Source: Chromatiaceae bacterium
GTDB taxonomy: Bacteria; Pseudomonadota; Gammaproteobacteria; Chromatiales; Chromatiaceae
DNA length: 64,000 nt
Direction of reading: 5' to 3'
Assembly (NCBI GenBank): GCA_019356535.1
Contig: CP037918.1
Location: 2,568,501-2,632,500 of the forward strand
Shown: positions 54,536 to 63,005 of the stretch, in pieces
Layout: each line of letters begins with the position of its first letter
How positions within the stretch are numbered: position 1 is the first letter of the stretch
The notes under the pieces: generated by a model
What the model saw: the letters and a program-made list of their open reading frames with translations, nothing else
Database searches by the model: none
What the model was told of the DNA's origin: nothing
Translations under genes and position numbers: made by a program

Positions 54536-55857
54536 GCCACGACATCGCTTCCCTGGAGAACATCGTCGCCCAACTGCTCGACGAGGCACGCCAACAGGGT
54601 GCCACCCAGGCGGAGGCCGGGGTGCAGGTGAGCCAGGGACTGGACCTCACGGTGCGCCTGGGCGAGACCGAGACCATCGAACACACCCGCGACCAGGGCC
54701 TGGGCGTGACCGTCTACTTCGGACAGCGCAAGGGTTCGGCCAACACCACCGATCTGCGCCCCGAGGCGATCCGCGAGACGGTTGCCGCGGCCTGCCGTAT
54801 CGCCCGGCATACCGCCGAGGACCCGGCAGCCGGTCTGGCCGATCCGGCGCTGATGGCGCACAAGATCCCCGACCTGGACCTCGATCACCCCTGGGAGATC
54901 GACCCCGCCGAGGCGGCAGCCATCGCCCGCCGCTGCGAAGACGCGGCACGCGGCCATGACACACGCATCCGCAACTCCGAGGGTGCCACCCTGCACACCG
55001 GCCGCGGCCTGTTCGTGTACGGCAACAGCCACGGCTTTCTCGGCGGTTATCCCACGACCCGGCACAGCCTGAGCTGCGCCGTCGTCGCCGAGCAGGACGG
55101 CGAGATGCAGCGCGACTACTGGTACAGCAGCGCACGCGCCGCCGAGGACCTGCAAGCGCCCGAGGCGATCGGCGAGACCGCGGCACGCCGCGCGGTGGCG
55201 CGCCTGGGGGCACGCAAGATCGACACCACCGAGTGCCCGGTGATCTTCCACGCCGAGCTGGCGCCCAGCCTGCTCTACGCCCTGTTCAACGCCATCCGCG
55301 GCCCGGCCCTGTATCGCAAGGCCAGCTTCCTGCTCGACGCCCTGGGCGAGCCGGTGTTTCCCGACTGGGTACGCATCAGCGAAGATCCGCACAAGCCGCG
55401 CGGTCTGGCCAGCGCCCCCTTCGACAACGAGGGCGTGGCCACGCAGCCGCGCGACATCGTCGCCAGCGGCGTGTTGCAGGGCTACATTCTCGACAGCTAT
55501 TCGGCTCGCAAGCTGGATATGCAGACCACCGGTAACGCCGGCGGGGTGCGCAATGCGCGCATCGACAGCTCGGGCGAGACCTTCGAGCAACTGCTCGCGC
55601 GCATGCAGCGTGGGCTGGTGGTCACCGAGCTGATGGGACAGGGAAGTAACACCGTCACCGGCGACTACTCGCGCGGTGCAGCCGGTTTCTGGGTGGAGGA
55701 TGGGCAGATCGCCTACCCGGTGGCCGAGATCACCGTCGCCGGCAACCTGCGGCAGATGTTCGAAGGCCTGCTGGCGGTCGGCTGCGACAACGACATCCCC
55801 GGCGCGGTCGATACCGGCTCCTGGCTGATCGAACGCATGACCGTGGCCGGCAACTGA
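54532..55857 (+). CDS. pmbA: Metalloprotease partner PmbA/TldE
   Basis: Non-catalytic partner of TldD; it lacks the HExxxH motif but has the same fold. It is 441 aa. Typical text: [27 protein letters not shown] near the N-terminus and [35 protein letters not shown] near the C-terminus region. ATG at 54532 overlaps the tldD stop. In many genomes the two genes are apart; here they are adjacent. It converges on fbp. Confidence 0.95.
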   Translation: MSHDIASLENIVAQLLDEARQQGATQAEAGVQVSQGLDLTVRLGETETIEHTRDQGLGVTVYFGQRKGSANTTDLRPEAIRETVAAACRIARHTAEDPAAGLADPALMAHKIPDLDLDHPWEIDPAEAAAIARRCEDAARGHDTRIRNSEGATLHTGRGLFVYGNSHGFLGGYPTTRHSLSCAVVAEQDGEMQRDYWYSSARAAEDLQAPEAIGETAARRAVARLGARKIDTTECPVIFHAELAPSLLYALFNAIRGPALYRKASFLLDALGEPVFPDWVRISEDPHKPRGLASAPFDNEGVATQPRDIVASGVLQGYILDSYSARKLDMQTTGNAGGVRNARIDSSGETFEQLLARMQRGLVVTELMGQGSNTVTGDYSRGAAGFWVEDGQIAYPVAEITVAGNLRQMFEGLLAVGCDNDIPGAVDTGSWLIERMTVAGN

Positions 55858-55868
55858 GGCAGGAACAC

Positions 55869-55891
55869 GGGGCGGCACGCACGGCCGCCCC
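55869..55891. terminator. Stem-loop between converging pmbA and fbp
   Basis: GGGGCGGC (55869-55876) and GCCGCCCC (55884-55891) form a perfect 8-bp GC stem with a 7-nt loop in the 46-bp gap between two converging genes. No T-run follows on either strand, so termination strength is uncertain; it could serve both genes. Confidence 0.55.
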
Positions 55892-55903
55892 GGCGACGGA
55901 ATG

Positions 55904-56935
55904 TCAGGCCGAGGCCTCCTGGTCGGCCTCGGCGTGGTAGGCCACCACGCGCTCCACCTCGTTCTTCGAGCCCAGGATCACCGGCACGCGCTGGTGCAGT
56001 TCCTTCGGCTGGATCTCCATGATGCGCTCACGACCGGTGCTGGAAAGCCCGCCGGCCTGCTCGACGATGAAGCTCATGGGGTTGGCCTCGTACATCAGGC
56101 GCAGCTTGCCCTCGGTGCCCTTGGCCTTCATCTTGCTGTCGATGGGGTACATGAAGATGCCGCCACGGGTGAGGATACGGTGCACCTCGGCCACCATCGA
56201 GGCGATCCAGCGCATGTTGAAGTCCTCGCCGCGCGGACCCTCGGCGCCGGCCAGGCACTCGTCCACGTAGCGCTTCACCGGGGCCTCCCAGAAGCGCATG
56301 TTCGAGGCATTGATGGCGAACTCGCGGGTGTCCTCGGGGATGGTCATGTTCGGGTGGGTGAGGATGAACTCACCAATGTCCTGGTCCAGGGTGAAGCCGT
56401 TCACCCCGTTGCCGGTGGTCAGCACCATCATGGTGGAGGGGCCGTACAGGGCATAGCCAGCGGCCACCTGCTGGGTGCCCGGCTGCAGGAAGGCATCACG
56501 GTTGGGGCAGACACTCTCGCCCGGGCAACGCAGGATGGAGAAGATGGTGCCCACCGAGACGTTCACATCGGTGTTGGACGAACCGTCCAGCGGGTCGAAG
56601 GTGAGCAGGTACTTGCCGCGCGGGTACTGGGAGGGGATCTCGTAGATATCCTCCATCTCCTCGGAGGCCATGGCCGAGAGATGGCCGGCCCACTCGTTGG
56701 AGCGCAGGAATACCTCGTTGGTGAGGATGTCGAGCTTCTTCTGGGTCTCGCCCTGCACGTTCTCGGAGCCAGCGGTGCCCAGCACGCCGATCAGCTCACC
56801 CTTGTTGACCATGTTGGAGATCACCTTGCAGGCGGTGACGATATCGTTGAGCAGCGAGGTGAAATCGCCGGTGGCGCCTTCGACCTTGCGTTGCTCCTCG
56901 ATGATAAACTGGGTAATGGTGGTGCCGTTGTGCAT
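55904..56935 (-). CDS. fbp: Fructose-1,6-bisphosphatase class I
   Basis: Gluconeogenic (and, where present, Calvin-cycle) phosphatase. The ATG at 56935 gives [21 protein letters not shown] with AGGAGCGCGCC before it, 343 aa; the frame is open 18 codons further upstream but lacks family similarity there. Metal-site text: [13 protein letters not shown] and [16 protein letters not shown]; substrate-site text: [20 protein letters not shown] good sigma-70 promoter lies upstream. It could feed hexose phosphate to the glycogen genes of this window; whether the host fixes CO2 is unknown. Confidence 0.96.
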   Translation of the reverse strand: MHNGTTITQFIIEEQRKVEGATGDFTSLLNDIVTACKVISNMVNKGELIGVLGTAGSENVQGETQKKLDILTNEVFLRSNEWAGHLSAMASEEMEDIYEIPSQYPRGKYLLTFDPLDGSSNTDVNVSVGTIFSILRCPGESVCPNRDAFLQPGTQQVAAGYALYGPSTMMVLTTGNGVNGFTLDQDIGEFILTHPNMTIPEDTREFAINASNMRFWEAPVKRYVDECLAGAEGPRGEDFNMRWIASMVAEVHRILTRGGIFMYPIDSKMKAKGTEGKLRLMYEANPMSFIVEQAGGLSSTGRERIMEIQPKELHQRVPVILGSKNEVERVVAYHAEADQEASA

Positions 56936-57002
56936 GGCGCGCTCCTGAGTTCCGGTTGCAGACTGACAGGCTCCGGCCTGCCGCGACAAAAATGGGTCGG
57001 GC

Positions 57003-57030
57003 AGTATATTAGGATTGCAGGGTATATCAA
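57003..57030 (-). promoter_or_regulatory. Sigma-70 promoter of fbp
   Basis: On the minus strand, TTGATA (57025-57030) and TATACT (57003-57008) are 16 bp apart, each with five of six consensus bases, in an unusually AT-rich stretch for this window. The start site would be near 56996, leaving a leader of about 60 nt that contains a short CAGGC/GCCTG hairpin. Confidence 0.65.
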
Positions 57031-57074
57031 GATTTTATGGGTAGGTAATAGGGTTTCTATAGCCGCCAAGCTCC

Positions 57075-57767
57075 CTACACCGGCCGCGCCTCCCGACCCG
57101 CCAGCCAGGCCTCCAGGCCCGGGATCACTTCGTCGAAATCCACCACCGCGGGAAACTCGTCGATCTCGCGCACCGGCTGGCTGCGGTCGGGATGGCGGAT
57201 CGCCAGCAATTGGCCGATGCCAGCCTCGCGTGCGGCGCGCAGCACCGGCAGGCTGTCGTCTACGAACAGAGTGCGCGCGGGATCGAAGGGCTCACGCTCA
57301 CGCAGACGCGGCCAGAACCCCGGGTTCTCCTTGGCCAGGCCGATCTCGTGCGAACTGATCAGGGCATCGAGCCGCTGGTGCAGGGCGGTGCGATCCATCT
57401 TCAGCGCCAGGGACTTGTGATGCGCATTGGTCACCAGCACCCGACGCTTGCCGGCACGGCCCAGCAGGTCGAGAAACTCGGGCACGTGCGGCAACACCGC
57501 GATCAGGTGGTCCACCTCCTGCTTGAGCTGCACGATGTCCAGCCCGAGCTGTTCGGTCCAGTGGTCGATGCAGTACCAGTCGAGGGTGCCGGCCACCAGT
57601 TCGTAGCGATGCAGGCACTCGGCCTTCGCCTGCTCGAGGCTCATGTCATGGCGTGCGGCATAACGCGCCGGCACGTACTCCAACCAGAAGTGGTTGTCGA
57701 AATGCAGATCCAGCAGGGTGCCGTCCATGTCCAACAGGACGGTATCGATGCGCTCCCAGTCGAGCAT
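57075..57767 (-). CDS. yrfG: HAD-family GMP/IMP nucleotidase YrfG
   Basis: Cytoplasmic 5'-nucleotidase of 230 aa. HAD motifs: DMDGTLLDL (D13, D15), LVTNAHHKSLALK (motif II), K in GLAKENPGFW (motif III), and TLFVDDSLPVL (motif IV). The text TVLLDMDGTLLDLHFDNHFW and TLDWYCIDHWTEQLGLDI is almost the E. coli YrfG pattern. It is transcribed towards fbp and divergently from cysQ; its stop is 139 bp before the fbp start. Confidence 0.92.
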   Translation of the reverse strand: MLDWERIDTVLLDMDGTLLDLHFDNHFWLEYVPARYAARHDMSLEQAKAECLHRYELVAGTLDWYCIDHWTEQLGLDIVQLKQEVDHLIAVLPHVPEFLDLLGRAGKRRVLVTNAHHKSLALKMDRTALHQRLDALISSHEIGLAKENPGFWPRLREREPFDPARTLFVDDSLPVLRAAREAGIGQLLAIRHPDRSQPVREIDEFPAVVDFDEVIPGLEAWLAGREARPV

Positions 57768-57845
57768 GGCGTGTCTCCGGTTGCAGTCACGGCTACTCTA
57801 TCCCACACTCCCGGATCATACGAACCCCGCGGGAAGCAGGAACGC

Positions 57846-58631
57846 ATGAACATCGATCTGCAACGTATCGTCGATATCGCAAGCCAAGCCGGCGAGGCCA
57901 TCATGGACATCTATACGCGCGAGTTCGCGGTGGAGGAGAAGGCCGACAACTCGCCGCTGACCGAGGCCGACCTGGCGGCCCACCGCCTGATCGTGCAGGA
58001 ACTATCGCAACTCGAGCCCCGCCTGCCGGTGTTGTCCGAGGAATCCGCCAACATCCCCTGGGAAGAACGCTCGCGCTGGCTGCGCTACTGGCTGGTCGAT
58101 CCGCTCGACGGCACCCGCGAGTTCGTCAAGCGCAACGGCGAGTTCACGGTCAATATCGCACTGGTGGAATCGGGACGCGCCACCTGCGGGGTGGTGCACG
58201 TCCCGGTCACCCGCACCAGCTATTACGGCTGCCTGGAACAGGGAGCCTGGAAGAAGGAAGGCGATGAGCCCGCCCGCCCCATCCGCGCCGCCGCACAACG
58301 CCGCTACCCGCTGCGCGTGGCCGGCAGCCGCTCGCACGCGGGCGACAGCCTCAAGCGTTTTCTCGAACGGGTCGGCCCGCACGAGATCATGAGCATGGGC
58401 AGCTCGCTCAAGCTCTGCCTGGTAGCCGAGGGCGATGCCGACATCTACCCCCGGCTGGGTCCCACCTCGGAATGGGACACCGCCGCGGCACAGGCCATCG
58501 TCGAGGCTGCCGGCGGCTTTGTCACCGATCTCGAAGGCCGCCCCCTGCGTTACAACCGCAAGGACTCCCTGCTCAACCCCCATTTCCTGGTGTTCGGCGA
58601 CGAAAACGAGGACTGGGGCCACTACCTGTAG
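57846..58631 (+). CDS. cysQ: 3'(2'),5'-bisphosphate nucleotidase CysQ
   Basis: Inositol-monophosphatase-fold enzyme that removes PAP, the by-product of sulfate activation. The ATG at 57846 (MNIDLQRIVDIASQAGEAIM) gives 261 aa; upstream frame is antisense to yrfG. Li+-sensitive Mg2+ site text is LSEESANIPWEER, WLVDPLDGTREFVKRNGEFTVNIAL and GPTSEWDTAAAQAIVEAAGG. It is followed after 6 bp by a thioredoxin-like gene. Confidence 0.95.
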   Translation: MNIDLQRIVDIASQAGEAIMDIYTREFAVEEKADNSPLTEADLAAHRLIVQELSQLEPRLPVLSEESANIPWEERSRWLRYWLVDPLDGTREFVKRNGEFTVNIALVESGRATCGVVHVPVTRTSYYGCLEQGAWKKEGDEPARPIRAAAQRRYPLRVAGSRSHAGDSLKRFLERVGPHEIMSMGSSLKLCLVAEGDADIYPRLGPTSEWDTAAAQAIVEAAGGFVTDLEGRPLRYNRKDSLLNPHFLVFGDENEDWGHYL

Positions 58632-58637
58632 CACACG

Positions 58638-59687
58638 ATGACGCTTCGTCTCCTCGTTCTGACCCTGCTGCTCCTGCCCGCACTGGCTCTCGGCGGCAAC
58701 GGGGATGAATTCAGCTTTGACGACACCCCGCTCGAAGAGGTCATCACCCATCCCACCTGGTTCAAGGAGAGCTTTCTCGATCTGCAGGACGATCTGCGCG
58801 AGGCGGTCGACGCCGGCAAGGCCGGCATCATCGTGTATTTTGGCCAGCAACGCTGCGCCTACTGCAAGAAGCTGATGGACACCGGCTTCAGCGAGCCCGA
58901 CATCGTCGAGTACATCCGACGCCACTTCGAGGTGATCGCCATCGACATCTGGAGCCCCGAGGAGGTCACCCTGCCCGACGGGCGCAGCATGAGCCAGCGC
59001 GACTACGCCATCGCCCTGGATACCAACTTTACGCCCTCACTGGTGTTCTACGACGAGGACGGTCGCATCGCTCTGCGCCTGCGTGGCTATTACCCGCCCT
59101 ACCAACTGCGCGCCGCACTGGAATACGTGGCCGACGATCATTACCGGAAAGAGAGCTTTCCCGACTACCTGGCACGTGGCGATTCTACCCTGCGCTTCGA
59201 GGGCGAACCCCTGATCGAAGAGCCCTTCTTCGACCCGCCACCCTACAACCTGGACCGCAGCCGGTTTCCCGCGACGATGCCACTGGTGGTGTTCTTCGAG
59301 CAGGGCGACTGCCACGCCTGCGACGTACTGCACACCGAGCCACTGAAGCGCCAGGCGGTGTTGGATGCCCTCGCCCCTTTCCAGGCCGTTCAGCTCGACA
59401 TGCGCGCCGACACGGCGGTGGTTACTCCCCAGGGAAAGGCCACCACCGCGCGCGAGTGGGCACGCGAGCTCGGGCTGTTCTACGCCCCGACCCTGATCTT
59501 CTTCGACGAACAGGGCCACGAGATCATCCGCATCGACTCGGTGGTACAGTTCGTGCGCCTTCGCAACGTGCTCAACTACGTGGCCAGCAAGGGTTATCTT
59601 GAAGAACCCAACTTCCTGCAATGGGTCGCACGCACCCGTCGGCAGACCTCTGTGGAACCGGCTCAGTCGCAGAAGCGGGACAGGTAG
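58638..59687 (+). CDS. Secreted protein with two thioredoxin-like domains
   Basis: A 349-aa protein with a Sec signal peptide (cleavage near ALALG, about residue 19). Two thioredoxin-fold domains each hold a CxxC pair: C73-A-Y-C76 in YFGQQRCAYCKKLM and C225-H-A-C228 in FEQGDCHACDVLH. Each domain also shows the usual TPSLVFYDEDG or APTLIFFDEQG strand with cis-proline. It resembles SoxW/DsbD-gamma type periplasmic proteins, acting as reductant of disulfides or in cytochrome or sulfur metabolism. Its last 25 bp overlap the converging gene on the other strand. The exact partner is unknown. Confidence 0.85.
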   Translation: MTLRLLVLTLLLLPALALGGNGDEFSFDDTPLEEVITHPTWFKESFLDLQDDLREAVDAGKAGIIVYFGQQRCAYCKKLMDTGFSEPDIVEYIRRHFEVIAIDIWSPEEVTLPDGRSMSQRDYAIALDTNFTPSLVFYDEDGRIALRLRGYYPPYQLRAALEYVADDHYRKESFPDYLARGDSTLRFEGEPLIEEPFFDPPPYNLDRSRFPATMPLVVFFEQGDCHACDVLHTEPLKRQAVLDALAPFQAVQLDMRADTAVVTPQGKATTAREWARELGLFYAPTLIFFDEQGHEIIRIDSVVQFVRLRNVLNYVASKGYLEEPNFLQWVARTRRQTSVEPAQSQKRDR

Positions 59688-60079
59688 CCCTCCAGCCGGC
59701 GCGCCTCGTGACGCAGACGATCGCCCTCCAGCGGCCGGTAGCCCCGGCGCAGGTGCCGGCGTACCGTCTCCAGACGCTGGCGCCGCTGCCAGCACCGACG
59801 CTCAGCCGCGTCCGTCCGCCGACCAGCAGGGGCAACGCTTCGCGACTTCTCGCCGACCGCCCGCTTGCGGCGCGCCCTTTCACGCTCGGCCAGCCAGCGC
59901 CGCTCGCTCTCGCGAATCCCGGGCCTGGCCACAGCGTGCAGGGGCCTGTGTTCGACCGGCACCCGCTCGCCCTCTCCCGAACAAGGATGGTCCTGGTAGA
60001 CCGGCCCCGGACAACGATAGATGTCGGCCAAGACCGGCGACAGCACAGCACACAAGACCAGCCAACAGATTCGCTTCAT
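59663..60079 (-). CDS. Small secreted Arg-rich protein, DUF4124-like N-terminus
   Basis: A 138-aa protein starting MKRICWLVLCAVLSPVLADI with a Sec signal peptide cleaved near residue 18. The first mature residues IYRCPGPVYQDHPC recall the DUF4124 pattern (YRW...YSDxPC). The rest is Arg/Glu-rich and probably helical, with late cysteines (CW, FCD). A GGGAGGGAGG ribosome-binding site supports the ATG at 60079. It is divergent from the diguanylate cyclase gene and converges on the thioredoxin gene with a 25-bp overlap. Function unknown. Confidence 0.65.
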   Translation of the reverse strand: MKRICWLVLCAVLSPVLADIYRCPGPVYQDHPCSGEGERVPVEHRPLHAVARPGIRESERRWLAERERARRKRAVGEKSRSVAPAGRRTDAAERRCWQRRQRLETVRRHLRRGYRPLEGDRLRHEARRLEGYLSRFCD

Positions 60080-60122
60080 GATGCCTCCCTCCCTGGATTG
60101 CACATTTCCGAATTCAGCCCCC

Positions 60123-60149
60123 TAAAGTCCCGCGGGCCGCTGCCGATTG
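60123..60149 (+). promoter_or_regulatory. Candidate sigma-28 (FliA) promoter of the diguanylate cyclase gene
   Basis: TAAAGTCC (60123-60130), an 11-bp spacer, and GCCGATTG (60142-60149) match the flagellar sigma-28 consensus TAAAGTTT-N11-GCCGATAA at 12 of 16 positions with the exact spacing. Its start site would fall close to the annotated ATG at 60157, which favours translation from the ATG at 60178 or a leaderless mRNA. Confidence 0.6.
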
Positions 60150-60156
60150 TAGGGCC

Positions 60157-61275
60157 ATGGCCATGCCCGCATACCCCATGGACCGGACTGAAAAACTCGA
60201 GGCCGAAAACCAGGCCCTGCGCCAGTTGCTGCATACCCTCACCTCGGATGCGGCCTACAACGAGGGGGTGATGCGGCGCTTCCAGGAGCGCGAACTGGCA
60301 CTGCTCGGCGCCCAGGATCTGCCCGACCTGATCGAGCGCCTCACCATCGGCCTGCGCAGCTCGTTCAACCTGGAGAGCGTGCGCCTGGTGCTGTTCGACC
60401 CCTACGGCGTGCTTGAGGAACTGCTCGCCGCGCTGGGCGTGCCGGCCTGCAACATTCCCCACCTGTTCATCGAACGCGAGGTACAGCAGGCGCTCGATCG
60501 CTACCCCAACCTGCATCGACCCTGGCTCGGCCCCTGGGTGCGCCGCCACCAGCCGTTTCCCGCACCAGCCAACCTGCGCAGCGAGGCCCTGCTCCCGTTG
60601 CGCCAGCCCGACGGGCTCTCGGGCTTCTTGCACCTGGGCGCAAGCGATCCCCAGCGCTTTCATTCAGGACAGGGCACCGATTTTCTCGACCACCTGGCGC
60701 GCCTGGCCGCTGTGTGCCTGGAGAACGCGGTGAACCGCGAGCGTCTGCGCCTGAGCGGACTGACCGACGGGCTGACCGGCCTGTACAACCGCCGCCACCT
60801 GGACACCCGCCTGGCCGAGGAGGTGAGCCGCGCACGCCGCCATCGCCTGGCCCTGTCCTGCCTGTTCATCGATGCCGACCATTTCAAGCGCATCAACGAC
60901 GAGCACGGTCATGCCGCCGGCGACCAGGTACTGGTCGCCCTGGCCAAGCGTATCCGCGACCAGCTCCGCAGCTCCGACCTGGCCGCACGCTACGGCGGCG
61001 AGGAGATCGCCGTGCTGCTGCCGCAGACTGATTTGCACAACGCCGGCCTGCTCGCCGAGCGCATCCGCACTGCCGTCACCGCCGAACCCGTCATTACCAC
61101 CGATGGCGTGGCCATACCGGTCACCGTCTCCATCGGAGTCGCCACGCTGCGCGGCGATCCCGAAACGCATCCCGACACGGCGGCGAGACGCCTGATCGAA
61201 GAGGCCGACGCCCAGGTCTACCGCGCCAAGACCGCCGGCCGCAACCGGGTCTGCTGTGCCTGCACGCCACTGTAA
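60157..61275 (+). CDS. Diguanylate cyclase with N-terminal DUF484/GAF-like domain
   Basis: Makes the second messenger c-di-GMP. The 372-aa protein has a short coiled coil (KLEAENQALRQLLHTL), a DUF484/GAF-like sensor region (about 30-190), and a GGDEF domain (about 200-370) with the active-site motif as GGEE (280-283, in ARYGGEEIAVLLPQ) and an intact inhibitory I-site RSSD (271-274) five residues upstream. Active and product-inhibited by inference. Three in-frame ATGs (60157, 60163, 60178) are possible; the promoter position favours 60178 (MDRTEKLEAENQ). No transmembrane helix, so cytoplasmic. Confidence 0.9.
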   Translation: MAMPAYPMDRTEKLEAENQALRQLLHTLTSDAAYNEGVMRRFQERELALLGAQDLPDLIERLTIGLRSSFNLESVRLVLFDPYGVLEELLAALGVPACNIPHLFIEREVQQALDRYPNLHRPWLGPWVRRHQPFPAPANLRSEALLPLRQPDGLSGFLHLGASDPQRFHSGQGTDFLDHLARLAAVCLENAVNRERLRLSGLTDGLTGLYNRRHLDTRLAEEVSRARRHRLALSCLFIDADHFKRINDEHGHAAGDQVLVALAKRIRDQLRSSDLAARYGGEEIAVLLPQTDLHNAGLLAERIRTAVTAEPVITTDGVAIPVTVSIGVATLRGDPETHPDTAARRLIEEADAQVYRAKTAGRNRVCCACTPL

Positions 61276-61350
61276 ACCCACCACGCCATTGCAAAGTGGC
61301 GAACAGCCACCATCTCTAGTGCAGGCCCGAACGAAACGCGGAGGCGCATC

Positions 61351-61572
61351 ATGTTTCTCAAGGAGAAAGATTCCAGCGAGCTGGTCGAGGTACTCTCGCT
61401 GCGCGATCTGTTCGACCCCTTCCACAAAACCCTGGTCGGACGCTACAACGCCGGCGAAGAGATGCCCGACCCGAAGCATTTCTCCAAGGAGAACCTGCTG
61501 TTCCCCTCGGGTGAACCCCTGCCCCGCTGCTGGAACGACCCGCGCTACCGCGCTGCAGAACTGCTGCGCTGA
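61351..61572 (+). CDS. Small protein of unknown function (73 aa)
   Basis: A 73-aa soluble protein, MFLKEKDSSELVEVLSLRDL at the start and LLFPSGEPLPRCWNDPRYR towards the end. GCGGAGGCGC precedes the ATG with good spacing. It has an acidic, non-repetitive composition and a single Cys. I have an impression of similar small proteins in other Gammaproteobacteria but cannot name a family. It lies 75 bp after the diguanylate cyclase gene on the same strand. Confidence 0.6.
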   Translation: MFLKEKDSSELVEVLSLRDLFDPFHKTLVGRYNAGEEMPDPKHFSKENLLFPSGEPLPRCWNDPRYRAAELLR

Positions 61573-61613
61573 CGGCAGGGTCCAGCCCTAGCCCCCCGCG
61601 CCCTCCGATCAAA

Positions 61614-61639
61614 CCCCTCCCCCACACGTCGGGGAGGGG
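61614..61639. repeat. GC-rich inverted repeat
   Basis: CCCCTCCCC (61614-61622) and GGGGAGGGG (61631-61639) form a perfect 9-bp stem with an 8-nt loop. It resembles the hairpin of the 32-bp dispersed repeat but with a different centre (CACACGTC). It follows the 73-aa gene by about 40 bp and could also act as its transcript end. The rest of the stretch to 61789 shows nothing recognisable. Confidence 0.5.
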
Positions 61640-61789
61640 AATGCATCGCTTGTTCGCCCCCCAAGCCCGCGTTCGCAAGCTTTTTGCCCCCCCCAAACAG
61701 ACCCGGCCAACATGCCGGATGTGGGGTGTTGTGGCCGGAAAACAGCGACAAGAATAGATCGCTGACGTTCTCCAAGGGATCCTGAACGC

Positions 61790-61815
61790 AAAAACGCCTC
61801 GGGATCTCCGAGGCG
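61790..61815 (-). terminator. Rho-independent terminator of tRNA-Phe
   Basis: Read on the minus strand, CGCCTCGG-type arms (61808-61815 and 61795-61802) form an 8-bp stem with a 5-nt loop, followed by TTTTT (61794-61790). It lies 25 bp beyond the tRNA 3' end. Confidence 0.85.
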
Positions 61816-61840
61816 CTGTTTGGCAAGTCTTTGTCTTGTA

Positions 61841-61916
<76 letters not shown>

Positions 61917-61949
61917 GTAGCTGCGACCTCTGCGGTCGCAAGGCGGCGT

Positions 61950-61978
61950 ATTTAACCGGCTCTGCCAGGCCACGTCAA
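61950..61978 (-). promoter_or_regulatory. Promoter of tRNA-Phe
   Basis: On the minus strand TTGACG (61973-61978) and TTAAAT (61950-61955) lie 17 bp apart, followed by a GC-rich discriminator (ACGCCGCC), the type expected for stringently controlled stable-RNA promoters. A 7-bp hairpin (61922-61940) lies in the 5' leader before the mature tRNA. Confidence 0.65.
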
Positions 61979-62000
61979 GCAAGTCGCTAAAGCAAACCCC

Positions 62001-62027
62001 TAAAGTTCCCCTGCTTCCCGCCGTTAA
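62001..62027 (+). promoter_or_regulatory. Candidate sigma-28 (FliA) promoter of the MSHA operon
   Basis: TAAAGTTC (62001-62008), an 11-bp spacer and GCCGTTAA (62020-62027) match the flagellar sigma-28 consensus TAAAGTTT-N11-GCCGATAA at 14 of 16 positions with exact spacing. It is 48 bp before the mshI start, leaving room for a leader of about 40 nt with GGAGGG. Confidence 0.7.
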
Positions 62028-62075
62028 TTCCTACGCCAATCGGCACCAAACCGGGGCGATACGGAGGGTCCCACT

Positions 62076-63005
62076 TTGTTCAAGCGGTTGCGATTGGGGC
62101 GGCAAGAGGCGTCCTGCTACGCGGGCATCAGCCTGCACCACGACGGCGCGCGCGGGGCGTTGTTGCGCGCGCTGCCTGGCGACAAGGTACGCGTCGAGGC
62201 GCTGGCCGAGGCCAAGGGAGGCGATACGCGCGGTGAGCAGATCGCGACGGTGCTGCGCGAACTAGGCGCCAGGCGACGCACGCCACTGACCGTGGTACTG
62301 GATCGCAGCGACTATGCCCTGCTGCAGCTCGAGCCACCGGAGCTGCCACCCGAAGAGCTGACCGAGGCCCTGCGCTGGCGCATTCGCGATATGGTGGACT
62401 TTCCAGTGGACGAGGCGGTGATCGACCACTTCGAACTGCCACCCAGTCAGCGCGCGGGCTCACCACGCCTGAGCTGCGTGGTGTGCGCACCACCACAGCG
62501 TCTCGACGAGATCACCGTGGCCGCCAACAGTGCCGAACTGCGTGCCATCGACATCCCCGAAATGGCACTGCGTGACCTGGTGATGCATGCCCTGGACGAC
62601 CGCCCCCACGCCTGGCTGTACCTGGCGCCACGCATGGCCCTGATCGAGATCCTGAATGGCGACCGCATCTGGCTGAGCCGGCAGATCGAGCTCACCGCCG
62701 GTCTGTTCCAGGGGGGGGAGCCCGCCGCACAGGACGTGGACGATCTGTTGCTCGAGGTGCAACGTTCCCTCGACTACTACCAGAGCCTCTATGCCACCGG
62801 CCCAGTGGACAGCCTGCAGGTACTCGGCACTTCGCCAGCAGTGGAAGCCGCCTTCGTGCTGTCTGCTGCGGTGTACCTGTCGGTACCGGTGGCCCGCTTC
62901 GAACTCGACAGGATCGAGGGCCTGGAGAACCATGATGAACAGCAACAACGCCAGTCGCTGCTCGCCATGGGCGCCGCCTTCAGGGAGATGCCATGCGCTG
63001 CCTGA
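62076..63005 (+). CDS. mshI: MSHA biogenesis protein MshI (PilM-like)
   Basis: Cytoplasmic actin-like component of the MSHA type IV pilus platform, the counterpart of PilM. It is 309 aa. Text such as LVLDRSDYALLQLEPPELPPEELTEALRWRIRDMVDFPVDEAVIDHFELP is typical of MshI. The start is TTG at 62076, with CGGAGGG about 8 bp upstream; no ATG is available nearby. It overlaps the PilN-like gene by 13 bp. Confidence 0.85.
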   Translation: MFKRLRLGRQEASCYAGISLHHDGARGALLRALPGDKVRVEALAEAKGGDTRGEQIATVLRELGARRRTPLTVVLDRSDYALLQLEPPELPPEELTEALRWRIRDMVDFPVDEAVIDHFELPPSQRAGSPRLSCVVCAPPQRLDEITVAANSAELRAIDIPEMALRDLVMHALDDRPHAWLYLAPRMALIEILNGDRIWLSRQIELTAGLFQGGEPAAQDVDDLLLEVQRSLDYYQSLYATGPVDSLQVLGTSPAVEAAFVLSAAVYLSVPVARFELDRIEGLENHDEQQQRQSLLAMGAAFREMPCAA

